In this document: in pieces, positions 21,830-31,937 of the stretch | Position numbering within the stretch: the stretch's first letter is position 1 | How the letters are laid out: every line of letters starts with the position of its first letter | Assembly (NCBI GenBank): GCA_003427395.1 | Contig: BFEA01000231.1 | Location: 607,194-654,739, forward strand | Direction of reading: 5' to 3' | Origin: Chara braunii | Lineage: Eukaryota; Streptophyta; Charophyceae; Charales; Characeae | DNA: 47,546 nt | The notes under the pieces: model-generated | The model's database searches: none | Told to the model about the DNA's origin: nothing | What the model saw: only the letters and a program-made list of their open reading frames with translations | Position numbers and translations under genes: made by a program

Positions 21830-22028
21830 ACTTTCTCTCTCTGCAAATCTTCCTTTGTAACGTGGGTGTCAAAATGCCGCAGGTGCGGTTTTCGTCATTG
21901 GTCATGCTTGCACACTGGCGTGAAAAGGCCTACCGCAGAACTGTCATGTTTCTAGCTCTCTGTCTGCTTAAGCGTTCTCGGCGTGTGTTCGATTCTTGGA
22001 TCGGCTAATTTTTCTTCTCTCCTTGTAA

Positions 22029-22059
<31 letters not shown>

Positions 22060-22236
22060 NTGAATCAGTGGAGATGATACGATTTGGCTGGTTAGTCCTG
22101 CCTACGCACATGATATGAAATGTTCCTTTTTTTTTTTCTTTTTTTTTTTTCTCCTTGCAGAATGGCAATAGCGCATTGTCCGCACCTGTTGCTACTATCA
22201 CCGTTTGACCGTTGCACACTCGCAACTACCGTCTTG

Positions 22237-22330
22237 GCCCGAACACAACGCACCCTCATTCTGGCTGTACCGGACCGGAAAGATAGCTTCTGGACACATT
22301 CGTTATCAAGGTGCATTGTGTTTGGGCGCG
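22237..22330. mobile_element. Hairpin MITE, family B, degraded right arm
   Basis: TACCGTCTTGGCCCGAACAC, cgcaccctcattctggctg, ccggaccggaaagatagctt, ttatcaaggtgcattgtg. The right arm has diverged. Confidence 0.75.
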
Positions 22331-22457
22331 TTGCACCGTTTGCTTCCGTTAGGCAATTACACATTGCCGCTGTAGATGACGTCTTTGTGAAATCGTCATT
22401 TGCTAGTGTAGTTGCGTACTCGTTTGGTTAACTGCCATGAAGTACATCATGTACGAT

Positions 22458-22495
<38 letters not shown>

Positions 22496-22974
22496 AAAGT
22501 TACATCATCATCATATAATCTGAAGTTTGTGATGATGAGGTCTGTGCCCAAGAATACAGTGCGCTGACGTTTACAGAGTCGAGCCTGTTCTGGGGAATTG
22601 GAGTCACTTTCGAACTGGTTCTATGTCTGTGCGCGGGAGAGATGGATGTGGTCGTGACGCTGACCAGATTCGTTATCTGTTGGTACAAAGAGCGTACCAC
22701 CAGTGATGCCTATCGTCTGTAAGGGAACAATACCGCTTGCTGCCGTTTCCATGGTCTGATCAGAGTCATGTCTATTGGCACAAAGAGCACAAGCACCAGT
22801 TACGCCAATTGCGCTTTATGTCTGTTGGCCTACGCGATGAAGGATCGGACGGCTGTAAGTTTTCGGCGGTTTGAAAAGCGAAGGCCATCTGTCGAGATTC
22901 TCGCGGGAGGTGTTTCCTAATCGGGTTAGTAATCTTTGTCGCGCTGATATCGGGTATCGAAAATGTACGAGTTA

Positions 22975-23345
22975 TACCGCCCAGTTTAATTTTGATCGAT
23001 TATGCCGCCCAGTTTAATTTTGATCGATTATGCCGCCCAGCTTACAGTTTAATTTTGATCGATTATGCCGCCCAGTTTTGACTCTGTTCTGAATTGTAAC
23101 TGTGTGTATTCTAACTACCTGGACTAGTCTTCCCCCGAATACAACGCACGGTCATTATAGCTGAATTTGGGCTATCTTTCAGTCTAAATTCAGCTATAAT
23201 GACCGTGCGTTGTTTTCGGGGGCAGACTGTAGGTAGCTCGGGTTTAGCTGTTATTAATGGGACAAATCGGGACCTAGTTCATATACCGCCCAGTTTTAAC
23301 TCTGTTCTAACTTCTGTGTATTCTTTAACTATCTGAACTAACTCG
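22975..23345. repeat. Tandem 28-bp units and a duplicated flank around a MITE
   Basis: ccgcccagtttaattttgat plus cgattatg is repeated three times (22975-23060). The following segment (ttga/actctgttct.aa...tgtgtattct..aactacctg) occurs before and after the family-A MITE at 23125-23231. Confidence 0.75.
23125..23231. mobile_element. Hairpin MITE, family A
   Basis: TAGTCTTCCCCCGAATACAA, cgcacggtcattatagctga and its inverse. About 107 bp. Confidence 0.85.
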
Positions 23346-23516
23346 TGTCAGCTGGTATTGGGCCTTCGATTTTTTACTCTCGGAATGTGCAAAATGAGAC
23401 TGAATCCTCTGCTAAATTGTGGAAAGATACATCGCCATATTTTGTCTTTTGTGTATGTTCAGAGTAGCGGAGCGAGTGTCTTTTGTGTATGTTGAGAGTA
23501 GCGGAGCGAGGCCCGT

Positions 23517-23622
23517 TAGCGTCTTTCCCCAAACACAAGGCACCCTCATTTCTGGCTGTACGTGATCGGAAATGTAGCTTATATGCATTCATTGTCAGGG
23601 TGCGTTATTTTCGGGTGAGGAA
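23517..23622. mobile_element. Hairpin MITE, family B, diverged
   Basis: cgtctttccccaaacacaag, gcaccctcatt, ctgtacgtgatcggaaatgt, cattgtcagggtgcgttat. Preceded by a duplicated cttttgtgtatgtt.agagta unit (23446-23510). Confidence 0.7.
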
Positions 23623-23726
23623 AATCGGCCCAAACCCTAGTACCTTGCTGTCGTCGGAGTGTTTTTTTTTTTTTTTTTGAAAGCTATATTCTTCTCTCAT
23701 CTATATCCTTTTCTTGCCAGTACTGA

Positions 23727-23915
23727 TATCTCATCCTCTCGCTAGTCTATGTATAGTATGGGGGAACACCGACCAGCCCACGGAGTAGGTCGGCACCACA
23801 GCAGTGGTGCAAGAGCGAGGCTGTACCACTCCCTCATCACGGTGATGAGGGGTGGGCAGGCATTGCCGATAGGGGAAATCGGCGGTGCTCCCGCCGAGCA
23901 ATGGCCAGTCACTGC

Positions 23916-23949
<34 letters not shown>

Positions 23950-24140
23950 CACACACCACATGGCGGTGTTTAATGGCCAATGTTGTGATTGCATAGCCAC
24001 CAACAACATCAGGCAAGGTCCTGCCAATGCTGTCTTGTGGGGCCAACGGGTCATCTCTAGCTGGTAGAACACCAAGCTTGCCCGGGCACGTACGCGAGGC
24101 CAATGGGGATTGAACCCACGACCTCCTGAATGCTACTTCT
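23727..24140 (-). repeat. tRNA-derived SINE (family 1), minus copy, A box lost
   Basis: Parallel along its length to 45404-45864. The B box is present in inverse (ggattgaaccc at 24107-24117); the A box part is missing. It carries a 31-base C-run (23917-23947) that creates poly-Pro and poly-Gly frames. Confidence 0.75.
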
Positions 24141-24301
24141 GTAGCGGGTTATTTCTGTACGTTCGTTGCAACCTACGGCCAGGAATTAAGAATCCTTGTA
24201 AGGGAGACCTCAGCCCTTCTCCCAAAAAAATAGGCACCAGAACTTTTTCCTTTTCTTTTTTCAAGTTTCCCTCTTTAAAAAGTAAACGAGAAGAAATATG
24301 T

Positions 24302-24400
24302 GAGACCATTTCTCGATTTATGCGTGTTATCCTTGCGCAGGGGCCATGCTAATCTTCTTTTCTCTGTATCGTTCCAATTTTAACGGATGTCCCAAAGGAC
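24302..24400 (-). pseudogene. U6: U6 snRNA pseudogene 2
   Basis: Minus strand: GTCCTTTGGGACATCCGTT, AAAATTGGAACGATACAGAG, then four extra bases before AAGATTAGCATGGCC, then CCTGCGCAAGGATAACACGC and the 3' end. The insertion falls between ACAGAGA and AGC, the catalytic part that pairs with U2. A degenerate A-rich stretch follows on the minus strand (24235-24290). Probably non-functional. Confidence 0.8.
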
Positions 24401-24780
24401 GGATTCTTTTTCTTTTTTGGACCGTCGATTACGGTGATTGCAGAGATCTACTGCCAGAAATTAGAAGTTCCCCCCCCCCTGCCGCCAACCCTCTCTCCCC
24501 ACCCTCTTCCGTTTAAATGGAATCGCACCCCAGATGTCCTCAGCGGTGTAATTGTCTGTGGGTTATGTGTCAATTAACAACGAATGAGGCATTTATTGTC
24601 TTCGTCGGTGTTGTCATGTCACTTTGTCATGACGTGATGATGATCAGATAGGATGGGGAAAGCTTACCCAGTCTATGTGGCTGAGTGGATGTGTGCATGA
24701 ACATATTGTGGTTTGAATCCTGAAAGGGGATCAGAGGGATACAATAATCTCAGGGGCTACCCTCCTTCCCCTCCACCACC
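24401..24780. other. Unassigned intronic DNA
   Basis: No gene or clear repeat, apart from the phrase tttgaatcctgaaagggg (24712-24729), which resembles 17261-17275 (taaatcctgaaagggg) and 38222-38236. Confidence 0.5.
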
Positions 24781-24900
24781 GACCGCACCCGAGGGGCTCT
24801 TATATCTCTATTTGGTGAAGGACAGAAATGGCCCGTCTATGACCGCACCCGAGGGGCTCTTATATCTCTATTTGGTGAAGGACAGAAATGGCCCGTCTAT
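24781..24900. repeat. Exact 60-bp tandem duplication
   Basis: Bases 24781-24840 and 24841-24900 are identical (from gaccgcacccgagg to gcccgtctat). It may be real or an assembly artefact. Confidence 0.95.
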
Positions 24901-25635
24901 GCCTGAAAAGGGAAGAACGTGGCTGGGAGAATGTACCTGAGGCAAGGTTTCACTGGAAGGCTCCCTAGACAATGAAGATCCATGGCCAGTACCTTATGCC
25001 ACCAGTACTTCCGAGAGGCGCTTTTCTCCGACCCTGGAAAAGCCCTGAGTGTACGTTTGGCTGGTGACTTTAGCCATTTTATTCCGGAGGTTGCAAAAGT
25101 TGCGGGGCGTTGATGTGAAGTGTCCGCGGCTGATTTATGGGCCAAGTACTGGTGTTTTAATCCATGCAAGTGGGCCGTCTGTGCACCCAGGTTCACATAT
25201 CACACACTCAGAAAACTGCGCATTGTATTGCATGTCATGCCGTTAGACATCTGCACATTCAGCTGTGGATCATGTGCCTTGCTTGGCCTATGTGCACGTG
25301 GGAGGAATCGTGTGCATGGGCTCGGCATGTGTGTCAGTTCCACATGGGCCTGGCAGGGCCTGCCTAGCTAGAAGTAGGGGGTAGGTCCGTTTAGGCCGAG
25401 TAGTAGGCCTGGGTGTGTCTTTTGGTTAGTGCCAGGCCCAATTTGGCCCAGTCACGCAGACACTGATTCGGGTCTGTAGCAGTTAGGCGCCAAGTAGGAG
25501 GCACAGGCCCTGGGTGCTGTTCGTTTGGGTACCGTTCTGGTGCCAGTCTTGGCGCTAGACTCTTTTCACACGACCATGGGCGCCAGTTTATGTGCCAGGA
25601 CTTTTCACTCAGGTCACTATCTGAAGCAGAACCAG

Positions 25636-25645
25636 TGCTATATAT
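25636..25645 (+). promoter_or_regulatory. TATA-like box
   Basis: ctatatatag in a region with 'gcgccag..ttgtgccag' repeats. It may be the core promoter of a degraded LTR or a chance motif in intron 1. Confidence 0.3.
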
Positions 25646-25922
25646 AGCTGGTCGGCCTTGGTCTGAGTAGGCATTCTTCAGGCATTCGTGGAGGTACTAA
25701 GTAGCGGTAGCTGTAGTCAACGATAGGATGGCGGTAGTCTTCCAGTGCTGGGCGCTGCGTTAGGACTTCGGCAGCGGAGGTTGGAGGGAGACTGGCTATG
25801 GGAGAGGCCAGGGAGACTCACCTGATGACGTACCTGTTATGCCATCGCTCCAGATTCGTCTTCAGTTGGTCCATACCTGCATCAAGGCTACACCTTTTTA
25901 TGGGTTAGTGCCTGGTATACAC

Positions 25923-26035
25923 ACACACACACATAGAGAGAGAGAGAGAGAGAGAGAGAGATCTTCTCCCTCCTCCCGGTCCATTGGTCTTCTCCTCCCC
26001 CTCCAGCGCTCTGGCCCCCTTTCTCCTTTGTCAAA

Positions 26036-26079
<44 letters not shown>
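25923..26079. repeat. (CA)n, (GA)n and second (GA)n microsatellites
   Basis: CA at 25919-25932, GA at 25935-25960 and 26040-26079. The frames through them are low complexity. Confidence 0.9.
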
Positions 26080-26086
<7 letters not shown>

Positions 26087-26120
26087 CATTGGGATCAGAC
26101 TTGACATTTGAGCAGAGACA

Positions 26121-26134
26121 TTGTGGGGGATTAT
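26121..26134 (+). other. Polypurine-tract-like motif
   Basis: ttgtgggggattat directly precedes a TG that opens an LTR-like segment. This arrangement is typical of the 3' end of plant LTR retrotransposons. Confidence 0.45.
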
Positions 26135-26427
26135 TGTTGGGATTGATATCGATGACACTCTGGGTTGACGACATCTCCCCTCTTCTTCCCCCTCTTCGTC
26201 TCTCGTCCCCCCTTATCCGTGTATGCATCGGACCTGGCGCCCTTGTCTATGTGTACTGGTGCCAGGCCGCTCAACACTGTGTGATGATGACGATGATGAT
26301 GTTCAGTCTGTGTCACGTCATTGATTGGGTCTGATTGTTGGTATTTCGGTGTTCTGCTGTGCTATCATTGCTCCATCTTTGAGAGGTGGGTTCTTCGTGC
26401 TGGTCTGCACCACTCTGGCATGCGACA
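26135..26427 (+). mobile_element. Putative LTR (293 bp)
   Basis: It opens TGTTGGGATTGA and closes GCATGCGACA, giving TG...CA ends. A polypurine-like motif lies on the left and a Met-tRNA-type primer site on the right. No second copy is in the window. Confidence 0.45.
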
Positions 26428-26430
26428 GGG

Positions 26431-26442
26431 TGGTATCGGAGC
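26431..26442 (+). other. Primer binding site-like motif
   Basis: TGGTATCGGAGC, one base from the common initiator-Met tRNA primer site TGGTATCAGAGC, three bases after the LTR-like segment. Confidence 0.5.
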
Positions 26443-26499
26443 AGACCTCCCAGATGAGGATCTGCCCAATCAAGTTACCATCTTGATTGTGTCAAAAGA

Positions 26500-26640
26500 T
26501 TGATCGGTCAATTGGTGAATTGATTGATTGCTTGGTTGATCAATTAGTTGATTGATTGATTGACTGATTAATTGATTGATTGATTGATTAATTAGCTGAT
26601 TGATTGGTTGATGGATTGATTGATTGATTGGTTGACTGAG
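26500..26640. repeat. Degenerate (ATTG)n tract
   Basis: About 140 bp of ATTG/GTTG/ATTA units. It forms the border of the gypsy fragment that follows. Confidence 0.9.
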
Positions 26641-26870
26641 GTGCAAGTTGCGTTTGGAGGAAGTTCCTCCTCGCTCATGCAGTAAATACATCCGCGTGGA
26701 GGTATGCCCCCGTCTTTGAGAATGATCTTGTGTCAAATTGACCGATCCGGTATGATTTCGGTGGGGGCTTGGAAGACGTTGCCGGAGTTGAGAAGCTCTA
26801 CAATGCGTCGATCCGGTGGCACTTCCGTTGCTGGCTCACCGGGAGGAGGGAGGGCGTGCAAGAAGCAAAT
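26641..26870 (-). pseudogene. Ty3/gypsy pol remnant: start of reverse transcriptase
   Basis: Minus-strand translation gives PPGEPATEVPPDRRIVELL, then IIPDRSI, a stop, HKIILKDGG and PPRGCIYCMSEEEL. The PPxGxxYxMSxxEL motif precedes the reverse transcriptase palm in Ty3/gypsy elements of plants and algae. The fragment is cut at the ATTG tract before any catalytic residue. Confidence 0.75.
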
Positions 26871-27444
26871 GCCCACTTCTTCCATCTCTTGCCGTGTTAT
26901 AGAGTTGCGTTTGCTTGTCGTGGAGACTATGTGACAACCAGATGCCCACTTCTTCCATGTCTTGCCGTGCGATAGAGTTGTGTTTGCTTGTCGTGGAGAT
27001 TACATGACAACTAATCGAAGGGTGAGGTGGAGGAATCGTGCATGGGATGAGTATCCCTTTCCGGTCATGAACGTGAACGGTGCGGCAATAGAAGTTCACC
27101 GGGTGGTCCTCGCTGTGCAGCCACGACATGCCCAAGATCATGTCAAACTTGGTGTCCAAGATGTCAAAGGACATGGCCTCGCATGCGTGCGGGGCGAAGT
27201 ACACGCGTGCCGTGTCAATGCACTGGTCGATAGACTTGTGCGTGTGACCATCAGCCAACGTGACTGGCGTGGGCCGCAACTTCCTTCGAATGAGCGCGCC
27301 AAGGTGGTAAAGCTGGTTTGCTTGCTGACGGTGATGAAACCGCGCATATGTAAGAGTCTTGCACGTGGAGGGGTAGGTCCAATGGAGGGACCAGCTGGAC
27401 AACATAGTCTTTGAAGTCTTCCCGAAGATGTGTAACATCCGCAT
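26871..27444 (-). pseudogene. Ty3/gypsy protease remnant
   Basis: Minus frame 26836-27444 includes RRKLRPTPVTLADG, FDILDTKFDMILGMSWLHSE and HDRKG, the distal half of a retropepsin (ILGMxWL). The catalytic DSG triad is not intact: near 27350 an Asp-Ser is followed by TAC and the frame changes. A 73-bp tandem duplication (26871 and 26944) causes a further frameshift. Confidence 0.75.
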
Positions 27445-27513
27445 GCTCTCCGGACGTGTAGGATGTTGCTAACAAGGCAACCATGTCCGGTGGAATGGGA
27501 AGTGGAGTTGCCT

Positions 27514-28690
27514 TCAGTTCCCGCAGGGCTCAGTTTCCTGAGCTTTGCCATGAGCGAACGTCGTCTTTTGCCCTTGTTGGGGCATTGAGTTGAAGTGTGC
27601 TTGGTGCTTGTATTGCTCCTCTGTAATACTGAACTTTGTCCATGGCTGGTTCGGCTGTCCGGCTTCTGACGTCGATGCGGGTTTACTTTCTTCTTTCGTG
27701 TGTTGTTGTGTTGCGATGGAAGGGTGTTGGCTAGGTTCCTTCACTTGACATGGGAGTTGATGTCAGGTCTTCATTTTGTCCATTTGATTGCACTGCAGTA
27801 ATGGGCTGCGTCTGTGTCCTTTACCTTTCTCCGCGAACTTTGGCTGGCCTTGTCGTTTGTTGGTGGCATGCTGATTGGTTTTGATGAGGGAGTGAGCTTG
27901 AGTTATGATTGTGTTGAAATCTTTGTAGTCCTCCACTCGTGCAAGGGCTTGGGTCAAGGAGTTGACCGATCGCTTAAAACTCGTGTCAAATGTGTGTTGA
28001 TCCAAAAAGGCAACGGTCTCTTTTGCCATTTGGTCAACCATTCATGCGTTGGCTGGCTCCCTTGGTACATTTGGAAAACTTTGTTGATACCCTTGGCGAC
28101 ACCATCCTGTACGATGAACCATGCTTTCCACAGAGCTTCCACTGTGTCCCAGTCCAAACTTGGTGTGCAAGCGGTCCATGTTGACTCCTTCCTTGACCGC
28201 GAGGTCGTTGAGCCAACATGCACCTGCAGTGTTGAGATAGAGTGCCGCGAGCTGAAGGTGTTCAGGGATGTCACGGAAACTCAATTCTGTGGTAAAGCCT
28301 TGCCACCATGCGAGTGGTTCCTGCTTGGTATAGTTGTTGAACTTCTCGATGTTGAAGTTGGGCATCTTGTAGGGGCGTGGGGTGCCGTTGCCGGCTGGTT
28401 GCTGCTGCATCGTGCGGACGTCGGTCTTCAGCATTGTGAGCTGTTGGCTGAACGTTGCGGGTCTTGCGAACGTGCCCAGGTCGCCAATTGTGATGACCAC
28501 ATGGCGATTCCGTTCCTCCAGCTCTTGCGTTGATGGTTGGTTGCTACTAGGTCCGGCGTTTGCTGAAGCGGTATTGTCGTGTTCCAAATGGTCGAGACGT
28601 GCATTGAAACTGTGATTTGTATGACTCTGCACGTCCCAAGTTTCGTTGATGATGCGCTCCAGCCGCTGTATTCGTGCTGCTGCCAATTGC
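27514..28690 (-). pseudogene. Ty3/gypsy gag remnant (capsid-like region)
   Basis: Minus frame 28042-28686 carries RIQRLERIINETWD (coiled coil), PYKMPNFNIEKF, then WWQGFTTELSFRDIPEH and AALYLNTAGACWLNDLA, a Ty3/gypsy gag pattern. Homology continues after a frame change in 27954-28274 (WKAWFIVQDGVAKGINKVFQ), then in 27763-28041, then 27514-27744 (TKFSITEEQYKHQAHF). At least three frameshifts break it. No CCHC knuckle was seen. Confidence 0.78.
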
Positions 28691-28815
28691 AGGTCAGCAG
28701 GAGTCTCACAATGGGCTTGGAGGTCTCATCCTTTGTCTTTTCTTCTTCTGACGGTTGGCTGTGACTGTCTATGGGTAAAGGGCCAACCGGGAAGTGTGGC
28801 TGCGAACTCCAGCTC

Positions 28816-29250
28816 TTAATGCTGCAGGCTTGTCAAAGCCTCTTGTCGCAGGTGCTGGACTGCATTTGCTGTTGCCTCCTGCTGCCGACGTTGAGCGGCT
28901 TCCTGCTGTTTCCATAGCAATTCGGCTGCAGCCTCGGCCTGCCACTGTTCCTCTTTGGCCACCAGCTTGCTGAAAGTGAGGACGCGGGTGGCAAAGTCCG
29001 AGATGGACTCGCCTGGCTGTTGGCCTGACATGCCTTGGAGTATGGGACTACCAAGTCCCCGTTCACTGGAACTGCCAACCTTTGAGACTTCGGTAACTCC
29101 GGAGGTGGCTGACATGGCCATGGTTGTGGCCAGTGTCGGCTGTGGTATCCAGAGGGCTGGTTGGGGATCGCCTCGTGCAGGAACGGCGCCCTGTTGACGA
29201 GCGGCGATTTGTGGACTGTACCTGAGCATTCAGGCTGCTGATGTGGCACT
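28816..29250 (-). pseudogene. Ty3/gypsy gag N-terminal region
   Basis: Minus frame 28816-29229 is Gln/Ala-rich with SISDFATRVLTFSKLVAKEE and a coiled coil of QWQAEAAAEL.. and RRQQEATANAVQHL. A stop at about 28816 separates it from the capsid-like part. An overlapping frame (28833-29249) is a shadow. Confidence 0.6.
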
Positions 29251-29732
29251 GTGCTGACATGGCACTTGCTGACGTTGCAGATGCTGATGTGGCACTTACC
29301 AAGCCGAGAGAAAACAAGAAGGGGAAGGGAAACAATGCAGGCAGGCGGACAATCTAGACGGCAATTTCCATTCCTGAATACTGACCTACCAATCGAAAAA
29401 TGAAAAAGAAGAAAGAACCTCTTTTTTTTTTTGAACGTCTGTCGACTGTGCGTCAGTGAGGCATTGTCAGTGGGTTATCAATTACCCAGCTCACAGGTGA
29501 GGCAGCAGTGAGTAAGAAAATAAAAATTCGTGAAAATTCGGAAGAAAATAATTTCGGAATTGTGTATTTGTCAGCAATTTATGTGAATTTTCGGAAAGTA
29601 GCAAGATGGGGAATTTTGGAAATTTCGAACTTCTCTACTTCTGTAAAAAAAGTACAAAAACACGATGTAATTATGAATTTTTCATTTGATCCAAAAAAAC
29701 GAAATTCTAAAAAAACAAATTGTTGGGGTAAC

Positions 29733-30205
29733 CTTGATTAGACCTAGTTGAAAATCGCAGATTTTGCAAATGTTGTGAATTCGCAGGATTCTGAAATTTA
29801 CGGATTTCACAGAATTCGTGGAAATCTTGTTCCGAAATTTTGCAGAATTTCAAAATTCATGGAATTTGCGGAATTTCTGGAAGTTTGATGCTTCCCTTAA
29901 TGCGAATTTGAGTTAATCAAGAAAAAAAAAAAAAAGTCAATTAATCATAATCATCAGTGGCCATTCCATCCTTGATTAGCCCTAATTGAAAATCGCAGAT
30001 TTCACAAATGTCCGGAATTTGCGGGATTCTGAAATTTATGGACTTCATGGGATTCGCAGAAATCTTGTAATTCCGAAATTTGCAGAATTTCAAAATTCAC
30101 GGAATTTCCGGAATTTCCGGAAATTTAATGCTTCCCTTAATGCGAATTTGAGTTTATCAAGAAAAAAAACTAATTAATCAATTAATCATAATCGTCAATG
30201 GCTAT
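29733..30205. repeat. Tandem pair of about 235-bp AAATTC-rich units
   Basis: Two diverged units (29733-29968 and 29971-30205). Each starts cttgattag.cctag/attgaaa, is dense in gaatttc/gaaattt words and ends tgcttcccttaatgcgaatt, then an A-run and taatcataatc.tca.tgg. The preceding 29500-29700 has the same word usage. Confidence 0.8.
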
Positions 30206-30305
30206 TGTGCGTCTCCTCCATGGCTTGATATCGGGAGCGCTGATCTCTCCACGCATTTACTTAGAAATGCCTACCTTGACCATATCGCCAACCGAAGGGC
30301 ATTAG

Positions 30306-30386
30306 TTGTGCAGAGAAGAAAAATAATCTATGTTGTGCAGAGAAGAAAAATAATCTATGTTGTGCAGAGAAGAAAAATAATCTATG
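30306..30386. repeat. 27-bp unit in three tandem copies
   Basis: gttgtgcagagaagaaaaat plus aatctat, three times, just before exon 2 of the VHL-like gene. Confidence 0.92.
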
Positions 30387-30573
30387 TAGTTTTGGCATAG
30401 TGCTGTCAGGTTCTTGCCCACTGTCCCTTTAATTGCATAGAGTTATTGACCACTTTTGCAATATCGGTTTGAATACAGAGATATATATGGAGGAAGTTGA
30501 ACATGATTGCGTTTCATGCGTATTGTTCGACTTGTTCATCCTCGTTGATTTTCTTTTTGTCATGCTACTGCAG

Positions 30574-30690
30574 GTACCGTATGACAAGCTTGCGCCAGGG
30601 GCACAGGTTCGGCAGCAGACGTATGTTTCACACCCTTGGGTCTTCAGGGATGCCGCTACAGCAGAGCAGCTTGTTGTCGATCGCCGGCTG
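30574..30690 (+). CDS. VHL-like: VHL-like gene, exon 2 (hydroxyproline-reader core of the beta domain)
   Basis: Exon of 117 nt, 39 codons, phase 0 at both ends. It follows the acceptor ctactgcag (30565-30573) and precedes the consensus donor gtgagt at 30691. It encodes VPYDKLAPG, then QQTYVSHPWVFRDAAT, then EQLVVDRRL. In human VHL the hydroxyproline of HIF is held by Tyr98, Ser111, His115 and Trp117. The aligned residues here are Tyr, Thr, His and Trp, so the pocket is preserved with one conservative change. The WVFRDA segment matches the most conserved stretch of the family (WLFRDA). This exon alone is enough to recognise the domain. Upstream in-frame codons (30433-30573) read through the intron end and are not thought to be coding. 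Confidence 0.85.
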
Positions 30691-31033
30691 GTGAGTGGAG
30701 AGGGAAGTGTGTGAGATGACAGTGAATCTTATTAATGCTAGTTCATTGTTCTGCCATGGAGTGTAGTGTGTGGGTGTATAAGTTATAACATTGGTAGTCA
30801 TGGGCTGCTTAGGAACAAAGGAGAAGTGGGGTTGTATGCTACACAACCTAAGTGGAGGTGCATCATGCAGCCTCCTGCCACTAACTGTTTTTGAAGTATG
30901 ATGATGATGAAACAGCCTGTCACTTCCTTTCACCGTTTTTGAAGTGTGATGATGCAGCCTCCTGCCACCAACTGATACTGATTGTTTTTGAAGTATGATG
31001 AGGATGATGAAACAGTCAGTTGCATACACTGCC

Positions 31034-31037
<4 letters not shown>

Positions 31038-31095
<58 letters not shown>

Positions 31096-31149
31096 GTCTG
31101 TGTGCACATGTGCTTGTGTGTGTGTGTGTGTGCTCTTGTGGGCGTGTGC

Positions 31150-31200
<51 letters not shown>
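31038..31200. repeat. (TG)n microsatellite with (AG)n end
   Basis: TG tract with a few CG and CT variants, ending in gagagagagagag (31187-31200). Confidence 0.95.
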
Positions 31201-31201
<1 letters not shown>

Positions 31202-31344
31202 TTTTTCGATTGGTGGGATGAGCAGCGTGCTGGCCAACAGGTAAGTCTCCAATCCCATGGCCGGCCTCATGCTACTTCCATCGAAAGGATGAGCAAAAAT
31301 CGAATGAATCTTCCGCTAGAACATGGAAATATACACTACTACAC

Positions 31345-31345
<1 letters not shown>

Positions 31346-31388
<43 letters not shown>
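31346..31388. repeat. (TG)n microsatellite
   Basis: Uninterrupted TG tract in intron 2. Confidence 0.95.
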
Positions 31389-31392
<4 letters not shown>

Positions 31393-31779
31393 TTTTCCAG
31401 CCATGCATGCAGAGAGATAGCGAGAGGCTACTTCCATCGATAGGATGAGCAAAATCGGAATGAATCTTCTGCTAGAACATTGAAATATCCACTGCCATAG
31501 TCCATAGTATAAGCGATGATCCAGATTTACGTTAGCGGCAGATGGCCACCAACCGCTGCCGCACAACTGATACTCGGAGGTGGACCTATGCCCTCTGGGG
31601 TACTCGTGGGGAAATTCAGAGAAGATTATCGCCTACCAATGCCTGGCGGAATATCCTAGAATCTGCAGGTTTGTGCCACCCTAGAAAGCCATGAACTACA
31701 ATGTCTAGTTTCACGCCACCCTGAAAAGCCATCGGATCCCCCAACAAAACAAGGACAGGCCGGCCACAGCAAGAAATGC

Positions 31780-31937
31780 ATGCGGGACATACTTCTTGCA
31801 GTAGAGGCACTGCATGGCTGCGTACTGAAGGCTGCTACCGCTTGTGCTCCAGAAAGGGAGAGAAGACAAGGCGCGGGGAGTGGTGACGTACGTTAGATGC
31901 CATGCAGTGCCTCTACTGCAAGAAGTACGTCCCGCAT
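31780..31937. repeat. 39-bp inverted repeat in intron 2
   Basis: Arms 31780-31818 and 31899-31937 differ at one base. Each arm can be read as a CxYCKKYVPH peptide on opposite strands, and each is followed by a directly repeated cgtactgaaggct.ct segment. Confidence 0.85.

Larger units (their letters stand above)
15658..30573 (+). other. Intron 1 of the VHL-like gene (about 14.9 kb, transposon-filled)
   Basis: It begins gtatgg and ends actgcag, phase 0. It holds seven hairpin MITEs, two U6 snRNA pseudogenes, a tRNA-derived SINE, an LTR, a Ty3/gypsy fragment, several tandem repeats and an N-gapped minisatellite, each listed separately. The first 1.6 kb (15.66-17.3 kb) is strongly T/C-rich on the plus strand. 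It yields long open frames rich in Ser, Leu and Phe (for example 16210-16902) that are composition artefacts. Confidence 0.7.

Noticed and set aside
23885-24103. Poly-Pro and poly-Gly proteins
   Set aside because: They come from the C-run at 23917-23947 inside a SINE.
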